Shown here piece by piece: positions 12,560 to 24,489 of a stretch of DNA of 64,000 nt (the first letter of the stretch is position 1; each line of letters begins with the position of its first letter). This DNA is from Phascolarctos cinereus (lineage: Eukaryota > Chordata > Mammalia > Diprotodontia > Phascolarctidae): the NCBI RefSeq assembly GCF_002099425.1, contig NW_018344037.1:10067001-10131000 (forward strand). The letters run 5' to 3'. Below the pieces are notes generated by a model that worked only from the letters and a program-made list of their open reading frames with translations, was not told where the DNA came from and did no database searches. Both the position numbers and the translations under genes were made by a program.

Positions 12560-14740
12560 CTAGTACTCTTTCCTCTTAACCCTCTTGTTCAACAGTATCC
12601 ACACCAACCTCTTCATAACTTTCTCTAGTACAAACATATCCTCCCGTGCCTCAGAGGATTCTCCTTCCTCCATGTCCTCCCCAACATATCAGTTAACAAA
12701 GGCATGCTTGGCAAACATTAGATCAAATTTATGGTCTAGGTGAGTCCAAGCCTCAGCAGTGGCTATAATGTTGCATAACATGCACACAGACTGTACCTTG
12801 GCCAGGTTACCACCAGGAACCACACTGGGAGGCTGGTAATTGATGCCAGCTTGAAGCCAATTGGGAACCAGTCCACAAACTAGATGCTTATTTTTTAAAA
12901 AAATTTTATTAATTTATTTTGATTTATCAACAATCACTTCCATATGCTTTTGAGTTGAAAATTTTTCTACCCCTTCTCCCCCCCCCTCCCCAAAACGGTG
13001 CACAAGGCTTTACATTTACATACCCATTAAACACATTTTCACATTAGTGAAGTTGTAAGTAAAAATTAAAACCAATAGGAGGAACCATCAGAAAGATGAA
13101 ACAAAACTCAACAGAAGGTAAAAATAAGTGATAGTGATTCGACTTCCATAGTTCTTTCTTTGGATCTGGACAGCATTTTCTATCCCAAGGCCTCTGGAGA
13201 TGTCTTAGATCCTTGTAATGCTGAGAAGGGTCCAGTTTAACAATATTAGTCATTGCATAACATGGCTGTTATTGTGTACAAAGTCCTCTCGGTTCTGCTC
13301 ACTTCACTCAGCATCAGACTATATGTCTTTCCAGGTTTTTCTGAAGTCAGCCTGTTTATCATTTCTTATAGCACAATAGTATTCCATTACATTCATATAC
13401 CACAACTTTCTCAACCATTCCCCAATTGATGGGCATTCTCTCAATTTCCAATTCTTTGCCAGCACAAAAAGAGCTGCTATAAATATTTTTGTACATGTGG
13501 GTCCTTTTCCCATTTGTTTGATCTCTTTGGGATATAGCCCTAGAAGTGTTATTGCTGGGTCAAAGGGTATGCACATTTTTGTAGCCCTTTGGGCATAGTT
13601 CCAAATTGTTCTCCAAAATGGTTGGATTATTTCACAGCTCCACCAACACAAACTAGATGCTATGCTTGTCTTGTTGGTGGCGATAGCAGCATTGACATCA
13701 TGGTGTGTGTGTGGGGGGACTCACGACAATAGAGTAGGCAGCAATCATGTATTTACTGTGGCATGGGTCACATTTCACTATCTGGTTAGCAGGCTAAAAG
13801 TAAGCATTGGTGATCTCCGCTAAAGAAAGCTGCTCATAGTAGGCTTTCTCAGAAGAGATGACCGGGGCATATGTGGCCAGAGGGAAATGGATATAGGGAT
13901 AGGGTGCCAGGTTGGTCTGGAATTCTGTCTGTTCAACATTCAGGACACCATCAAATCAGAGAGAGTCAGTGATGGAGGACATAATTTGGCTAATAAGGCA
14001 ATTCATATTAGTGTAGGTTGAGCATTCAGTATCAAGGTTTCTGCAACAGATATCTTAGATGGCCTCATTGTCTACCATGAAGGCACAATCAGAGTCTTCC
14101 AGGGTGATGAGAGTGGTCAGGATGGAATTGTAGGGCTTAGCTACAGCTGTGGAAACCCGAGGGGCTGGGCAAATGAAGAATTCCAGCTTAAACTTCTTGC
14201 TATAATCAACAGATGGACATTCCATCATCAGAGAGGAGAAACCAGAGCCAGTCCTACCACCAAAACTGTGGAAAACCAAGAAGCCTTGAAAACCTGTGCA
14301 CTGGTCTGCCAGCTTCCTGAATCCTGTCTAGAACAAGATCAATGATTTCCTTGCCAATAGCGTATAGTTATTGGTGGCATCTTCCTTGTCAGTGATCAGT
14401 TGTTCAGTATGGAAGAGCTGGCTGTAGATTTCAGTACAAACTTCATCAATGACAATTGGTTCCAGATCTATAAAAACTGCTCTGGGGAGATGTTTATCAG
14501 CTCCTGTTTCACTGAAGGTCTTGAAGGAGTCATCTTTTTCCCAGTGGTCTTGTTACTTGGTATCTGTCCATCAGGCTGGATACCATGCCCTAGGCAGTAC
14601 AACTTCCAGCAGGAATTGCCATTCTGGACACCAGCTTGGCCAACATGGATAGAGATGCACTCATGCATGGTGGTCAATGGGTTAAACAGCGTTTATGTCA
14701 TCAGAAGCAGGGATACCTGAGTTCTTCACATTTAGAGAGT
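12560..14740 (-). pseudogene. Alpha-tubulin processed pseudogene
   Basis: Read on the minus strand, this is an intronless alpha-tubulin copy. It starts at ATG 14668-14666 with [14 protein letters not shown], continues through [11 protein letters not shown] and [22 protein letters not shown] (14279-14055), and reaches DVNAAIAT and FVDW near the C-terminus. The acidic tail gives out around 12560 in a YEEVGVD-like stretch. The gene normally encodes about 450 residues of the microtubule subunit. Here the frame is broken in several places, the glycine-rich loop after GIQPDGQ reads as a basic GKK instead of GGGD, and an L1 (12889-13646) interrupts it. The lack of introns and the many lesions mark a dead retrocopy. 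Which alpha-tubulin paralogue was the parent cannot be told. Confidence 0.93.
12874..13661 (-). mobile_element. LINE-1 3' end inserted in the tubulin pseudogene, with target duplication
   Basis: A 5'-truncated L1 on the minus strand lies at 12889-13646. It is flanked by a perfect 15-bp duplication, cacaaactagatgct, at 12874-12888 and 13647-13661. Its upstream part encodes the ORF2 C-terminus: QPFWRTIWNYAQ, DPAITLLGLYPKEIK, TCTKIFIAALFVLAKNWK and MEYYCAIRND (13651-13319). The rest is 3' UTR ending near a T-rich stretch at 12890, which is the poly(A) side. On either side the tubulin reading resumes at the same codons (..KTSIASS | FVDW), so the L1 landed after the pseudogene had formed. Confidence 0.93.
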
Positions 14741-14857
14741 TAGACATAATCTCAGAAAAAAATATTCTAAATAGGGTTTATGCTGTTATAGTCCCTCAAA
14801 ACTGATCTCTCTTCTAAAGGTCCTTATTTCTGTTTTATGCACTACCATCTTTCCATT

Positions 14858-15342
14858 GGGGCAGATAGGTAGTGCAGTGAATAGATAGCTGGGCCTAGAG
14901 TCAGGAACACCTTAGTTCAAATCCAGCCTCATTAGATGTGTGACCCTGGTCAAGTCACTGAACCTTGTTTACCTCAGTTTCTTCATCTGTAAAATGAGCT
15001 GGAGAAGGAAATGGAAAACCACTGTAGTATCTTTGTCATTTGTTGTACTTTAGTCATTTTGTTGCATTGACTCTTTGTGATCCTATTTGGGGTCTTCTTG
15101 GCGAAGATACTGGAGTGGTTTGCCATTTTCATCTCCAGCTTATTTTACAGATGAGGAAGCTGAGACAAACAGGGCTCAGTTACTTTCCCAGTGCCACACT
15201 GGCTAGTAAGTGTCTGAGGCTGGATTTGAACTCAGGAAGACTCATTTTCCTGACTCCAGGCCCGGTGCTCTATCCACTGTACCAAGAAAACCTCTAATGG
15301 GGTCACAAAGAGTCAGACATGATTGAAAACCACTGAACAACA
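14858..15342 (+). mobile_element. Marsupial SINE (long form) split by another SINE
   Basis: The 5' part (14858-15035) starts ggggcagataggtagtgcag and has a B-box-like 'agttcaaatccagcc'. It continues to 'aaaccactgtagtatctttg' and then breaks. The 3' part resumes at 15281 with 'accaagaaaacc' and runs to 'gtcacaaagagtcagacatg' and 'ccactgaacaaca'. Joined, the parts give the usual long SINE order, so 15036-15280 is a later insertion. Confidence 0.85.
15036..15280 (-). mobile_element. Marsupial SINE (long form), antisense, nested
   Basis: The sequence reads as the full reverse strand of the same SINE family: 'tagtcattttgttgcattga', 'tggggtcttcttggcgaa', 'gatgaggaagctgaga', 'ggatttgaactcagg' (B box, reverse) and 'ggtgctctatccactgt'. 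It sits inside the sense copy, so the two form an inverted pair. No clear target duplication was found, although 'ccactgta' occurs at both junctions. Confidence 0.85.
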
Positions 15343-16489
15343 TCCTGGCATCCACCCAGGTTGACAACTTTTAAGTCATCCTTGATTCTTCCCTCTTCTT
15401 CAATTACCACATCTAAATGTAGTAGCATCTCTGGGCAATTTTCCAACTCCCACTTGCTTTGCCAGAATGGGACCCCAGAGGATGACTGATTACTTTTCCC
15501 TTCAGTGTTCTAACCCTGAGTGGTTTAGGGGTATTTCCTAATATTGTCACACATAAGCCCCTATCTAGTGTGCTCCCCATCTCTAATTATCACTTCATCA
15601 CTTCACCAGGCAGAATTAAGTAGACTTTAGAAAGGGGTATTTATTCAACAGGTATAGCAAGGATAGTTGTTATATTAAAAATTCTCTGTAAAGTCTGAGG
15701 TCAACTCTCCCCTTTCCCAAGCAAGTTCTCTGGGGACAGTGAGATCAAAATTAAAAAAGCACATGTGGCAAAAGGGCAACCCACAGTACCTGATATCTTT
15801 TAGTCCTATTCTCCCTTTGTGGTGACCCCATGAAGTTCCCTTTGCGTATGTATAAATTTCCTGAGAGTCAGGGCCCCTTGTGTATTTAGTCTGTCTTTGT
15901 CTACCCATGCAGATGATGCTGTTAGCCATGGCTATACTGGGGACACTGTTACCAATGCAAATGGCTTGGTAAATCTTTTTGCATTTTGAAGTTCAAAAGG
16001 TCATTCTCTGGTCAAGAAGAGGTGAGGAGGGAGGGAACATAGACTCTACCCCAACCCAACTTTCAAACAGTTCTGTTCCAGGGATCTGGCCCAAGCTTTT
16101 CTACAACTAGGCTAACTTCTACAGAAATTCCTATTTCTTCACTGGCTTGATGTTTTATCCAAGCCCCTTAGGGCATGGCTGATTCTTGTTCATCAGCCAT
16201 AAAAAATTACCTATGTGGCTTGTGTACTTTGATTCAGACTATACCTACTTTATTCACTGAATTGATACAGTAGAGGCATCTAGGAATTGTTGACACATCC
16301 AGTTTAATCTCTGTGATTGATTTTGTAAATAAGAGATATACTCACCTGCTAAAGCTTTAGGGTATAGACCATCTTGTTAGTTGCATTAATTAGAGTGGAG
16401 GGCTATGGGATACCAGTCCTGCATAATGATTTACTAAAGCTTCAATGAACATCTTTCATACCTATTCTTTTCTCCCTGGTTGCACAGCC

Positions 16490-17080
16490 ACCAACCTTGT
16501 TCAGGACCTCTTATCCAGACAATTATAACTTCCTAATTGATTTTCCGGCTTTCAGTCTCTCCCATCATCAGTTTGTCTTCCACATAACTGAGAAATTGAC
16601 ATTCCTAAAACATAGCTTTGACTTTATTGCTTCCAACTGCTTGTTGGATCAAATATAAGCTACTGTGTTCGGCATTTAGAGATCTCCATAACCCGGCTCC
16701 CTACCTTTTCAGGCCAGCTTCTTAAAATCCCCTTCATTTTCTGTCACGATCAACTGGTCTGCTAGCATTTCCGTCTTCTGCTCCTCCATCTTTGTACAGG
16801 CTTACATACTGCTTGATAGCCAATCCTACCAGAGGCCTTTCTTGATTTCCACCATCCTCCCCCAGTTGTTCATGTTCTCTACAACTTGAAATTATTTTGC
16901 TGTATAACTTATAATTATTATCCATATCAGGTTTTATCCCCCCCCCCCGCACCTCCTAGTGGAATATAAGTTCACTGAAGGCAGAGACAGTTTTATTTCT
17001 GCCAATTTATCCCTGTAACTTTTGTACAGAGCTTTAGACCATGTAGGAGCTTAAGAAATATTAAGTTAAGTTGAATACAG
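16490..17080 (+). mobile_element. L2-type LINE, 3' region
   Basis: Typical L2 3' phrases occur in order: 'gatctccataacccggctcc', 'ctaccttttcaggccagctt', 'catactgcttgatagcc', a cytosine run at 16938-16949, then 'ggaatataagttcactgaag' and 'gcagagacagttttatttct'. It is very diverged, so it is an old insertion. Confidence 0.7.
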
Positions 17081-17530
17081 AGATTGGGATTTGGTTAGGT
17101 AAACTTATATAGTCATAGCCAAGGAATAAGCCATTTGGGGTTGGGCACTGAGTTTTCTTGTTCTTCTTTAATTATGATTGTGAAAAAAAAAACAGGTAAA
17201 AATAGGGCTTAGTGGAAGCTTCTCATAGCAAGTCTGAAAAGAAAAAAAAATAAACTGTGGAAAAAGAAGATGAAATGAGAATAGAGGGAGTGGGGATAGA
17301 GAAGAAGTCAGAAAGAAGGGAAAACAATAGATGTGGCACTGAGAAAGAACAGGGGAGCCAAATTAAAAAGGGGATTTTCAAAAGCAACAATTCAGAGAAG
17401 AGAAATTATACATCCCTCTCTTTTTGAAGCAATGAGAGATTATAGGTATGTAATATTGCACATACAAAGTATTCCAAAAGTCTTGGTTATGTAAAAGCTT
17501 GAAACTATACTAACCTGTACTGTTAAGGAG

Positions 17531-17649
<119 letters not shown>

Positions 17650-17759
17650 CTGCTTTATTTTCTTTTCTAAAAATCCTTGTTACAAGCATCAGTTGCTCAT
17701 CAGCTAATGAAGTGGGAATAAATAGATTCTGAAATGAAGGTAAGATGAAAACAAAAGTA

Positions 17760-17870
17760 ACTATATGTTTATATATAATTCATATTATATGTAATATAAT
17801 ATGATTATATAGAAATATCAGATATATTAATATATTATATATACAATAGTAATACAGTAATAATAAGAAT
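17760..17870. repeat. AT-rich low-complexity stretch
   Basis: About 110 bp of nearly pure A and T with TATA-like repeats, just downstream of the hexamer array. Confidence 0.85.
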
Positions 17871-19120
17871 TAAAAAATCAGAGACACTAATCTGGCCTAA
17901 ATATGTCTCCCTGTGACAAATTAGAAAAAAAAAGTTTATTTTTTGGCTAATCCAAGGAAAATTATTCTCTTAATTTGAATAGTTCCATAAGTCCTTTAAA
18001 TTTTAAGATTATTATGAGGCAGTTGTTTAGGATTGTGCTATCTAATTTTTTCGCTGAAATATGTGTTTAGAAAAGGAGAGATGATGGCCCTGTTATTTTA
18101 TCAGGCTGTGTGGAGAAGATGAACTGCCAATTTGAGACAGCAGTTAACATGTCATATGAGCTACCCAAATGGCAATTATCCCAGAAACCTCAGACAACTG
18201 GCTACAAAGCATTTCAGTGTTCATTTTATAACACTTTGGCTTCTTTTCTTAAATGATTAGAAGAGCCTTCATATTCTTCAACTCTGATGCCAAACAATAT
18301 TAGGCCTTTCATTTAACCAGATGAGTACTTTAGCAAAATAAGTTTTTGAATATACGTGTGTGTGTGTATGTGTGTGCGTATATATAATATGATAGCTATC
18401 TGAATTATTGAGATGGACCTATCTATCCACCCACAGTAACATGACTAGCAACACATGTTCCTAGCTAGGTACTCTTTCTAAAGAAATGCTATTAAGAATC
18501 AATAAATCTGAGGATCAGTGCATTCTATATTTAAGATTTTACAATGATATTAATCCTTCTACTCTCACTTTCAGTTATCAAGTTACATGATCTATAACGT
18601 ATTTAAATCCCACCTAGACTATTCCAAATCCCTGGTCTGAAGGAGCTCAGCCATATATCATATAGATGTGGTATGTAGTTAAATTATATAATTATGTTAC
18701 TGTAGTGATATAAAACTTGACAAAGTACAAAACTCTATTCAAGACTATTATTATTGTTGTTATTATAATTCCTCCTCCTACCTTTCAGGGCCTAGTTGCC
18801 TGGGGGTGGTGGAACAGTTAGTGTTGGACTCCCTCCTGCAAGAGAATCTTAGTCAGTCCCCAGAAGCTTGCAGAAGAGCTATGTCATTATTACTTGAAAT
18901 ACCTACATCAGAATGAAAAAAATCATGAAAAGTCCAGGGGAATAGATAATCAAGAGAAGTCAGAATAGGGAAAATAAAGAAACTAATCATGGCAATAACA
19001 TTTGCAAAAGTGAAGGAAAAATTGAATTGCTGATAACACATTTAATTATGGAATTTAAGATTTTTTTTAATATCAAATATTTACCAAATGAAATCTCTAT
19101 GTTTGCTCATTGTAACTTTA

Positions 19121-19140
19121 CGCCACTAGATGTCAGTGGT
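19121..19140 (+). promoter_or_regulatory. CTCF-like motif upstream of the 19450 exon
   Basis: CCACTAGATGTCAGTGG inside cgccactagatgtcagtggt is close to the vertebrate CTCF core (CCA-C/G-NAG-G/A-NGGCA), with T for G at one core position. It lies 310 bp before the cadherin exon. This is a sequence match only. Confidence 0.4.
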
Positions 19141-19449
19141 CACTAAGGAACGACTCTTCGGTATAGGTGTCTCCTTTTAACATAAAGCCGTGAGACTCAT
19201 ATGGGGAATACTGTCACATGTTCGTTTTCATTTTTCCATGTTACATTAGCTCTTCAATAAATATGTATTTTTTTCTTTCTTTATCTAAGTCTTTCTCCCT
19301 TTAATTAGCAAATAGGAAATTAAACATAGCAATCTCTAGCATAGAAATCAAGAGATTAATCATACAACTTATAGGAACATTCCAGAAGTATAGCTCATAG
19401 TTTTGCCGTATTTTATGTTTTTCCCTCTTTTTGATTTTTCTTACTGCAG

Positions 19450-19703
19450 CCATTAGATTTTGAAACAAAAAAGGCATATACTTTCAAAGTAGAGGCTTCC
19501 AACCTTCATCTTGACCACCGCTTCCACTCAGTGGGCCCTTTTAAGGATACAGCGACTGTGAAAATAAATGTGTTGGATGTGGATGAGCCTCCAGTGTTTA
19601 GCAAGCCCCTCTACACCATGGAGGTTTATGAAGACACGCCTGTGGGGACCATAATTGGAGCTGTCACTGCACAAGATCTTGATGTTGGCAGCAGTGCTAT
19701 TAG
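19450..19703 (+). CDS. CDH12: CDH12 internal exon (EC3 end / EC4 start)
   Basis: This exon encodes part of the ectodomain of a type II classical cadherin, a calcium-dependent homophilic adhesion protein of the plasma membrane, mainly neural for CDH12. It opens after a pyrimidine-rich tract and an AG at 19448-19449, and closes at a GTAAGG donor at 19704. The 254 bp give 84 codons plus two bases of a split Arg codon, with no stop. Residues 1-41 (from [10 protein letters not shown]) are the last strands of EC3. The calcium-linker motif LDVDEPPVF is at residues 42-50, and EC4 begins with [17 protein letters not shown] second calcium-type motif, AQDLD, is at 74-78. The reading frame joins the exon at 41740 exactly. 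The match to CDH12 ([30 protein letters not shown]) is from memory. A close paralogue such as CDH18 is less likely, because the CDH6/8/10/11 sequences I recall differ clearly here. Confidence 0.9.
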
Positions 19704-20794
19704 GTAAGGAATTCTACTTCTCTACTGCAATCTAGAAACCATATTTGTTAATGAGACAGCCTTTTGAGGGAAATCACTCATATGTACTAATACATGTTAA
19801 ATATCTATGCTAATCTGTTGAAGTAATCAATAATCTCCTTGTTCCCTCCCATAACCTAAAGAGATATTTTGAAAACAAACAAACAAACAAACAAATAGAT
19901 ATGCTTACTCCTGTGCAATTAATCACTATGGCAACCAAGTTTGCCAGGTTGCTCTGGATGGGGAGAAGAGACACAGCCAAAGTCTTCCCTAGTATTAAGT
20001 CCCATCAAGTTGTGATTAGATTGATGATGATGCCTTAGGGAGATAGTATCTGTCAGCAAACACAAAAGCACACCTGAAACTCATGGACATATTTATAAAA
20101 TAAGACCATAATTCCCCCACTGAAACCAAGGTATAACCAAGACTTTTTCCACTTGTCTCAAATGCTATCTGTGTAATTTCATTCCTGCTTAACAGATTTT
20201 CCTTAATGTTTATTTATACTGAATTTCCTATTTGGAGAGGTCAAAGAGGAAAGGCATATAGTGTGATTTGCATTTTAATCCACACCCTCAAAGGTACATC
20301 TGTACCTGGAAGAAGCCTAGAAGACTTGTGCTATGGTATTGAACCTAGTTCATTCCTCAGTACAGACCTCATCTCCTGACCACTCAGACTATCCACATCC
20401 TGTAGGACAGGAGAGTAGAGGGAAGAATTTGCCTTTCTCCCTCATCTTCCCTTCATTCCTTTCCCATCTTGAAATTGCACAAGTTCCATGAGGCACCAGG
20501 GCTAGGAGAAAAACATAGATACTCACATTGCTTGAATAATCTGGAAGGAACACATTCTAATCCTTCTTATGAAATGGAAGACCTCCAGGCCTTGACATCT
20601 GTCACTCTGTCCTTACATTCTGTCTATATGTTACCCTGTCTCTATGTACTCCACTCCATCCAAGATATTGTCATCCAGTCTACTAGTGGGAACCTAATGA
20701 ACCCCAGTCCAGGCCATTTGCCTGTAATTACACCTATAGAGCTTCTGGATCTTGCTATCTGCCCTGAAACTGGGCTTGAATTTATGATTTCTCT

Positions 20795-20910
20795 CCCTCA
20801 ATTAGAGTGTAAGCTTCTTGAAAATGGGTACTGCCATGCACAGACACACACCTACACACAAACACAGATACATATATATTTATACACACATACCTATACA
20901 CAAATATATC
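20795..20910 (+). repeat. L2-like end followed by CA/TA-rich simple repeat
   Basis: 'attagagtgtaagcttcttg' at about 20803-20822 resembles the L2 terminal block. It is followed by CA- and TA-rich simple sequence up to 20910. Confidence 0.5.
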
Positions 20911-22070
20911 CATTTATGTTTAATTGAACATCCATTGTTTAGGAAAATATGTGGTACATAATCATTTAAAGAATGCTTTTTCATTCATTCATCATGGAAA
21001 CAGCTTATAAAATATAAACAAAGTCCTCCTGAGATTACATGTTATAGGGCAAAATGGATAATAGCAATAGGAGCCACGGGTAAGCTGAATACTGAGCGTA
21101 GGGTTGTTTTTACCAAGAATTTCTAGAGAACATTTGCCTGTTCCTTGCTCTTGAAATTATCTCTTAGACTTATATGACTGTTCTTTGCTGATATACTTCT
21201 GACATATTGAAAAACCTCCAGATGATTATATCTGGGACCTAATTCATTTCTGGACTTGAAAAGCCTGTTGGGAATCATTGTTTAGGAAATAGAAAGTGGC
21301 CTAGTGAATATGGAATTCAAGAGAATTTCAAGAAATAGGATAGATAAAGTGATCAGTGAGGAGGGAAAATGAAATAAGCAATGTGGAAAAGTAAAAAATA
21401 GTGGAGGGCCTTGAAACTAAAGTGTTAAATACTACTGATGCTTCAAGAATCTGTGATTTCATCCATGTAGATCCTCCCTCCAAGAATAAAGAAAGAAATC
21501 CCTCTAAAATTTAAGATGTTATCTGTGAGAACTGATATAGAAAAACAAAACAAAACAAAAACAAACCAACAACAACAACAACAACAAATTAATCATCAAT
21601 CCGGTAACAAATCAACCTGGTAAGGCCAACCCGGTGAAAAATCTTTACAAATTACTCATACCGGTGTGCCACCAAATCCATTCACAAAACCTTTCCAGCT
21701 TATTATGGCCTGCAGGAATATATGTTGTTTTCATAGCCTTCAGGAATCTAGGGACCATGTTGAAATATCAGCATAGCACTTTAGTGAAGGAAAATATTTA
21801 ATATTATATAAAATGAAGCATTTCCCTATTAAAAATTCAAATCAGAGAATAACTTATTAGCAAGTAGTGATAATGTAGGAATTAACATATAGCTAACACA
21901 TACCCCCTTCCACATCACTGTATGAATACAAGGTGGTATTAGTATTGATAATAACAAATATAAGTCAAATACTAAATATGTTTTAGGGTGTCTGTGGCAT
22001 TTTACTCACTCCAATTCCATCACCATTTCTATTCATAATATTAATGAAATTTTATGTATATTTTGTGTGC

Positions 22071-22103
22071 ATATATATATATATATATATATAAATACAA
22101 TAG

Positions 22104-22145
<42 letters not shown>

Positions 22146-22240
22146 AGAGAGAGAGAGAGAGAAGAGGAGAAGACAGGGAAGAGAAGAGGAAGACAGAAGA
22201 GGAGAGGAGAAAAAAAGGAGAGGAGAGGAAAGGAGAGTGG
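22071..22240. repeat. (TA)n then (GA)n compound microsatellite
   Basis: (AT)n at 22071-22093, then GA-rich purine sequence from 22108 to about 22240. The open frames here encode only Arg/Glu or Ser/Leu strings and are not genes. Confidence 0.95.
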
Positions 22241-24254
22241 GGAACAGTGATTTGAAATCATCAGTTTAAAGTATAAATCTGACAGGGTTTACCTAAAGAA
22301 CTGGTTGTGTTGACTGGGTATGGTATAATTCTGAATCACCTAATTGCTGAAATAGTGCTTAGGTTATAAGCTGCATTCAGAAAGGGAATAATCAATATTT
22401 TCCTGAAAAAGACAGGCTGAATATCAGCTATAGTTCAGTGGAGACCAATAAATATCAAGAGAATCTCAATGAAGAAAGCAAATCTGCTGATATAACTTGC
22501 TCATCTGCTGATGTCATTGACATGGCAAGAATGGCATAGTTGAATCTTTGTAATGAAATATATTTCTCCTCCAGCACCAGGTCCTCCCAGATATTTGATT
22601 TGGATTAAGGAAATTGCTTTCAAACCTCATCATGACCCTGGTAGTTAACACTAAGGCTATGCAGATTACCATGATAGCTTTATGTAGACTAGGGAGGAGT
22701 AAGACTCGGGAGGAACTTGGATTTGGTAATTTTTGTTATGCAAAATTGCAGCAATATTCAAGTTGCTGCTTTTCCTTCAAAAAAAAAAAAGAGAAATATT
22801 AAAGATGAAGTGGGAAGGAAAGTAAAAAAAAAATAGAGAGACTTTGAGGTTAGGAGTGGAGGGAGGGTGAAAATAATTCAAAGAAGAAAAGAAATGGCTA
22901 GAGTCATGGATTTGTTGCTAGATATAAAGAAGACATGCATTTTATAGATACTCACCTACCACAAGCTCATCTTTTTTATATCATTGAGGCTCAGAGGTAG
23001 CTAGCATCTGACAGGTATCAAAAGGCTTATGTGCAATGAATTGACAGCTATACCCTGGTTTCTAAGGGGCAGGTGCCAGCATAACTAAAACCACAGATCC
23101 AGACAGAACTAATTGACACCCATGAGGGAAATTTCAAAAGGTAGAGCAGGTTTTGAATCAACATGAAGCCTAACCTTTCTATCCTAAGAGTAAACAGCAA
23201 TCTTGAAACAACCCAGTGGGACTAGCATAGGTCATGTACTACCTTTTCTCACTACAGAGAGAGATTTTCAGGCACAGGAACTCACAGCACAATCTCTTTA
23301 TGTAAAGTAAGTTTTTTTAAGTATTTGATTTTTTAAAAGAAATATTAGTATGTATTTTTTCTCTCCTTTCTCCCCCCCCACCTTTAAATGTCAGGTTAAT
23401 GACAGACAAGTTGTGAACCTGAATAAGGCAACCTGCTGACACTGAGTGGTCTCTGAGGGGGTTGTTGATTGCAGGCCATCATGCCTTGAAATATGTACAT
23501 CTATTTTTTCTTCCTTTTCCCCCATCAGTTTCTGTAGCTTTTCTTTTTCTCTTCAAGATTTTCACGTCTATTCTTTCATCTTCTTCCTTTTCTTTTTTGT
23601 TTCTGTTTCTCCGTTTTCTTTGGCTATGCTACAGATTAGCCAGTTTTATTCAGTGGTCCCCTTGATTAAGAGGCATTGCGTAACTTCACTGGTGGAACTT
23701 AGGTTTAAGAGGTTCCTAACTACTATTAGCCTTTCACTTTTGAAATTCATGGTAAAACAGTAAATGTTACCTATGAAAATGGAGGGAATATTAATTGATA
23801 ATTTTAATAGTCTTTGACTTTATATTTCCAATCATATATAAATAAGGCTGGAATAAACTAATACAAATTTGGTCAGAGGCTATTCCATTCTGGACGGCTC
23901 AGGAGCATTCAAACACCAACCTTGATCTGTGTGATTTTTGCCTGATGTTCTGGCTCAGGTTCTGCTCTTCATTATATCTCTCTTTTTGTTTTCCCCTTCC
24001 AAATGAAAACTTCCATAGAGGACATGATGATCTTATACTATTTTCCCATTCAAATATAAACAAGTATCTTTCTTTTGGTTTATATTTACAAAAAAATGAA
24101 GGTGCATTGCTATCCTCAGGCATAATACTTGTAAAGTGTTTAGCACAGTGTCATTTAGGAATATTATTGCATTTATCTATCATAAGTTCAAATTTTATTT
24201 TTACATATTTGTAATATCTCAATAAATTCTAAAATAAATTATTATTATGCATTC

Positions 24255-24426
24255 TCTAATATTCAGAGAGGTATTAGGGATCATCTAATCCAATCTTTTT
24301 GTTGATGGTGATACTGAAACACAGTGAAAGACTTGCTTACATAATATCACTGGGGTAATCATTTCAATGCAGGTCCTCTGACTCCAACGTCGGTGCCTTT
24401 GTCTTAGCAGTACCACACTGCCTCCA
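24255..24426 (-). mobile_element. MIR-like SINE, antisense
   Basis: 'ggatcatctaatccaatctt', 'gatactgaaacacagtgaa', 'gcaggtcctctgactccaa' and 'taccacactgcctcc' are the reverse strand of the marsupial MIR-like SINE. Confidence 0.75.
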
Positions 24427-24489
24427 TATGGTTCTATTTAAATTGGATAATTTAGTCATGATGGTGGTGGTATCTGTGGAAGAAAAATT

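Noticed and set aside
14055-14677. Working tubulin gene
   Set aside because: Broken frame, altered conserved residues, an L1 inside the coding part and no introns show that it is a dead processed copy.
15590-16230. Possible antisense LTR-like repeat
   Set aside because: The text resembles the style of an old LTR, but no paired ends, no target duplication and no second copy were found in the window, so no family is claimed.
20469-20927. 152-codon open frame
   Set aside because: It runs through L2-like and CA-repeat sequence, ends in a repeat-encoded Thr/His string, and has no domain.
22054-22269. Arg/Glu-rich and Ser/Leu-rich open frames
   Set aside because: Both are translations of a (GA)n microsatellite.
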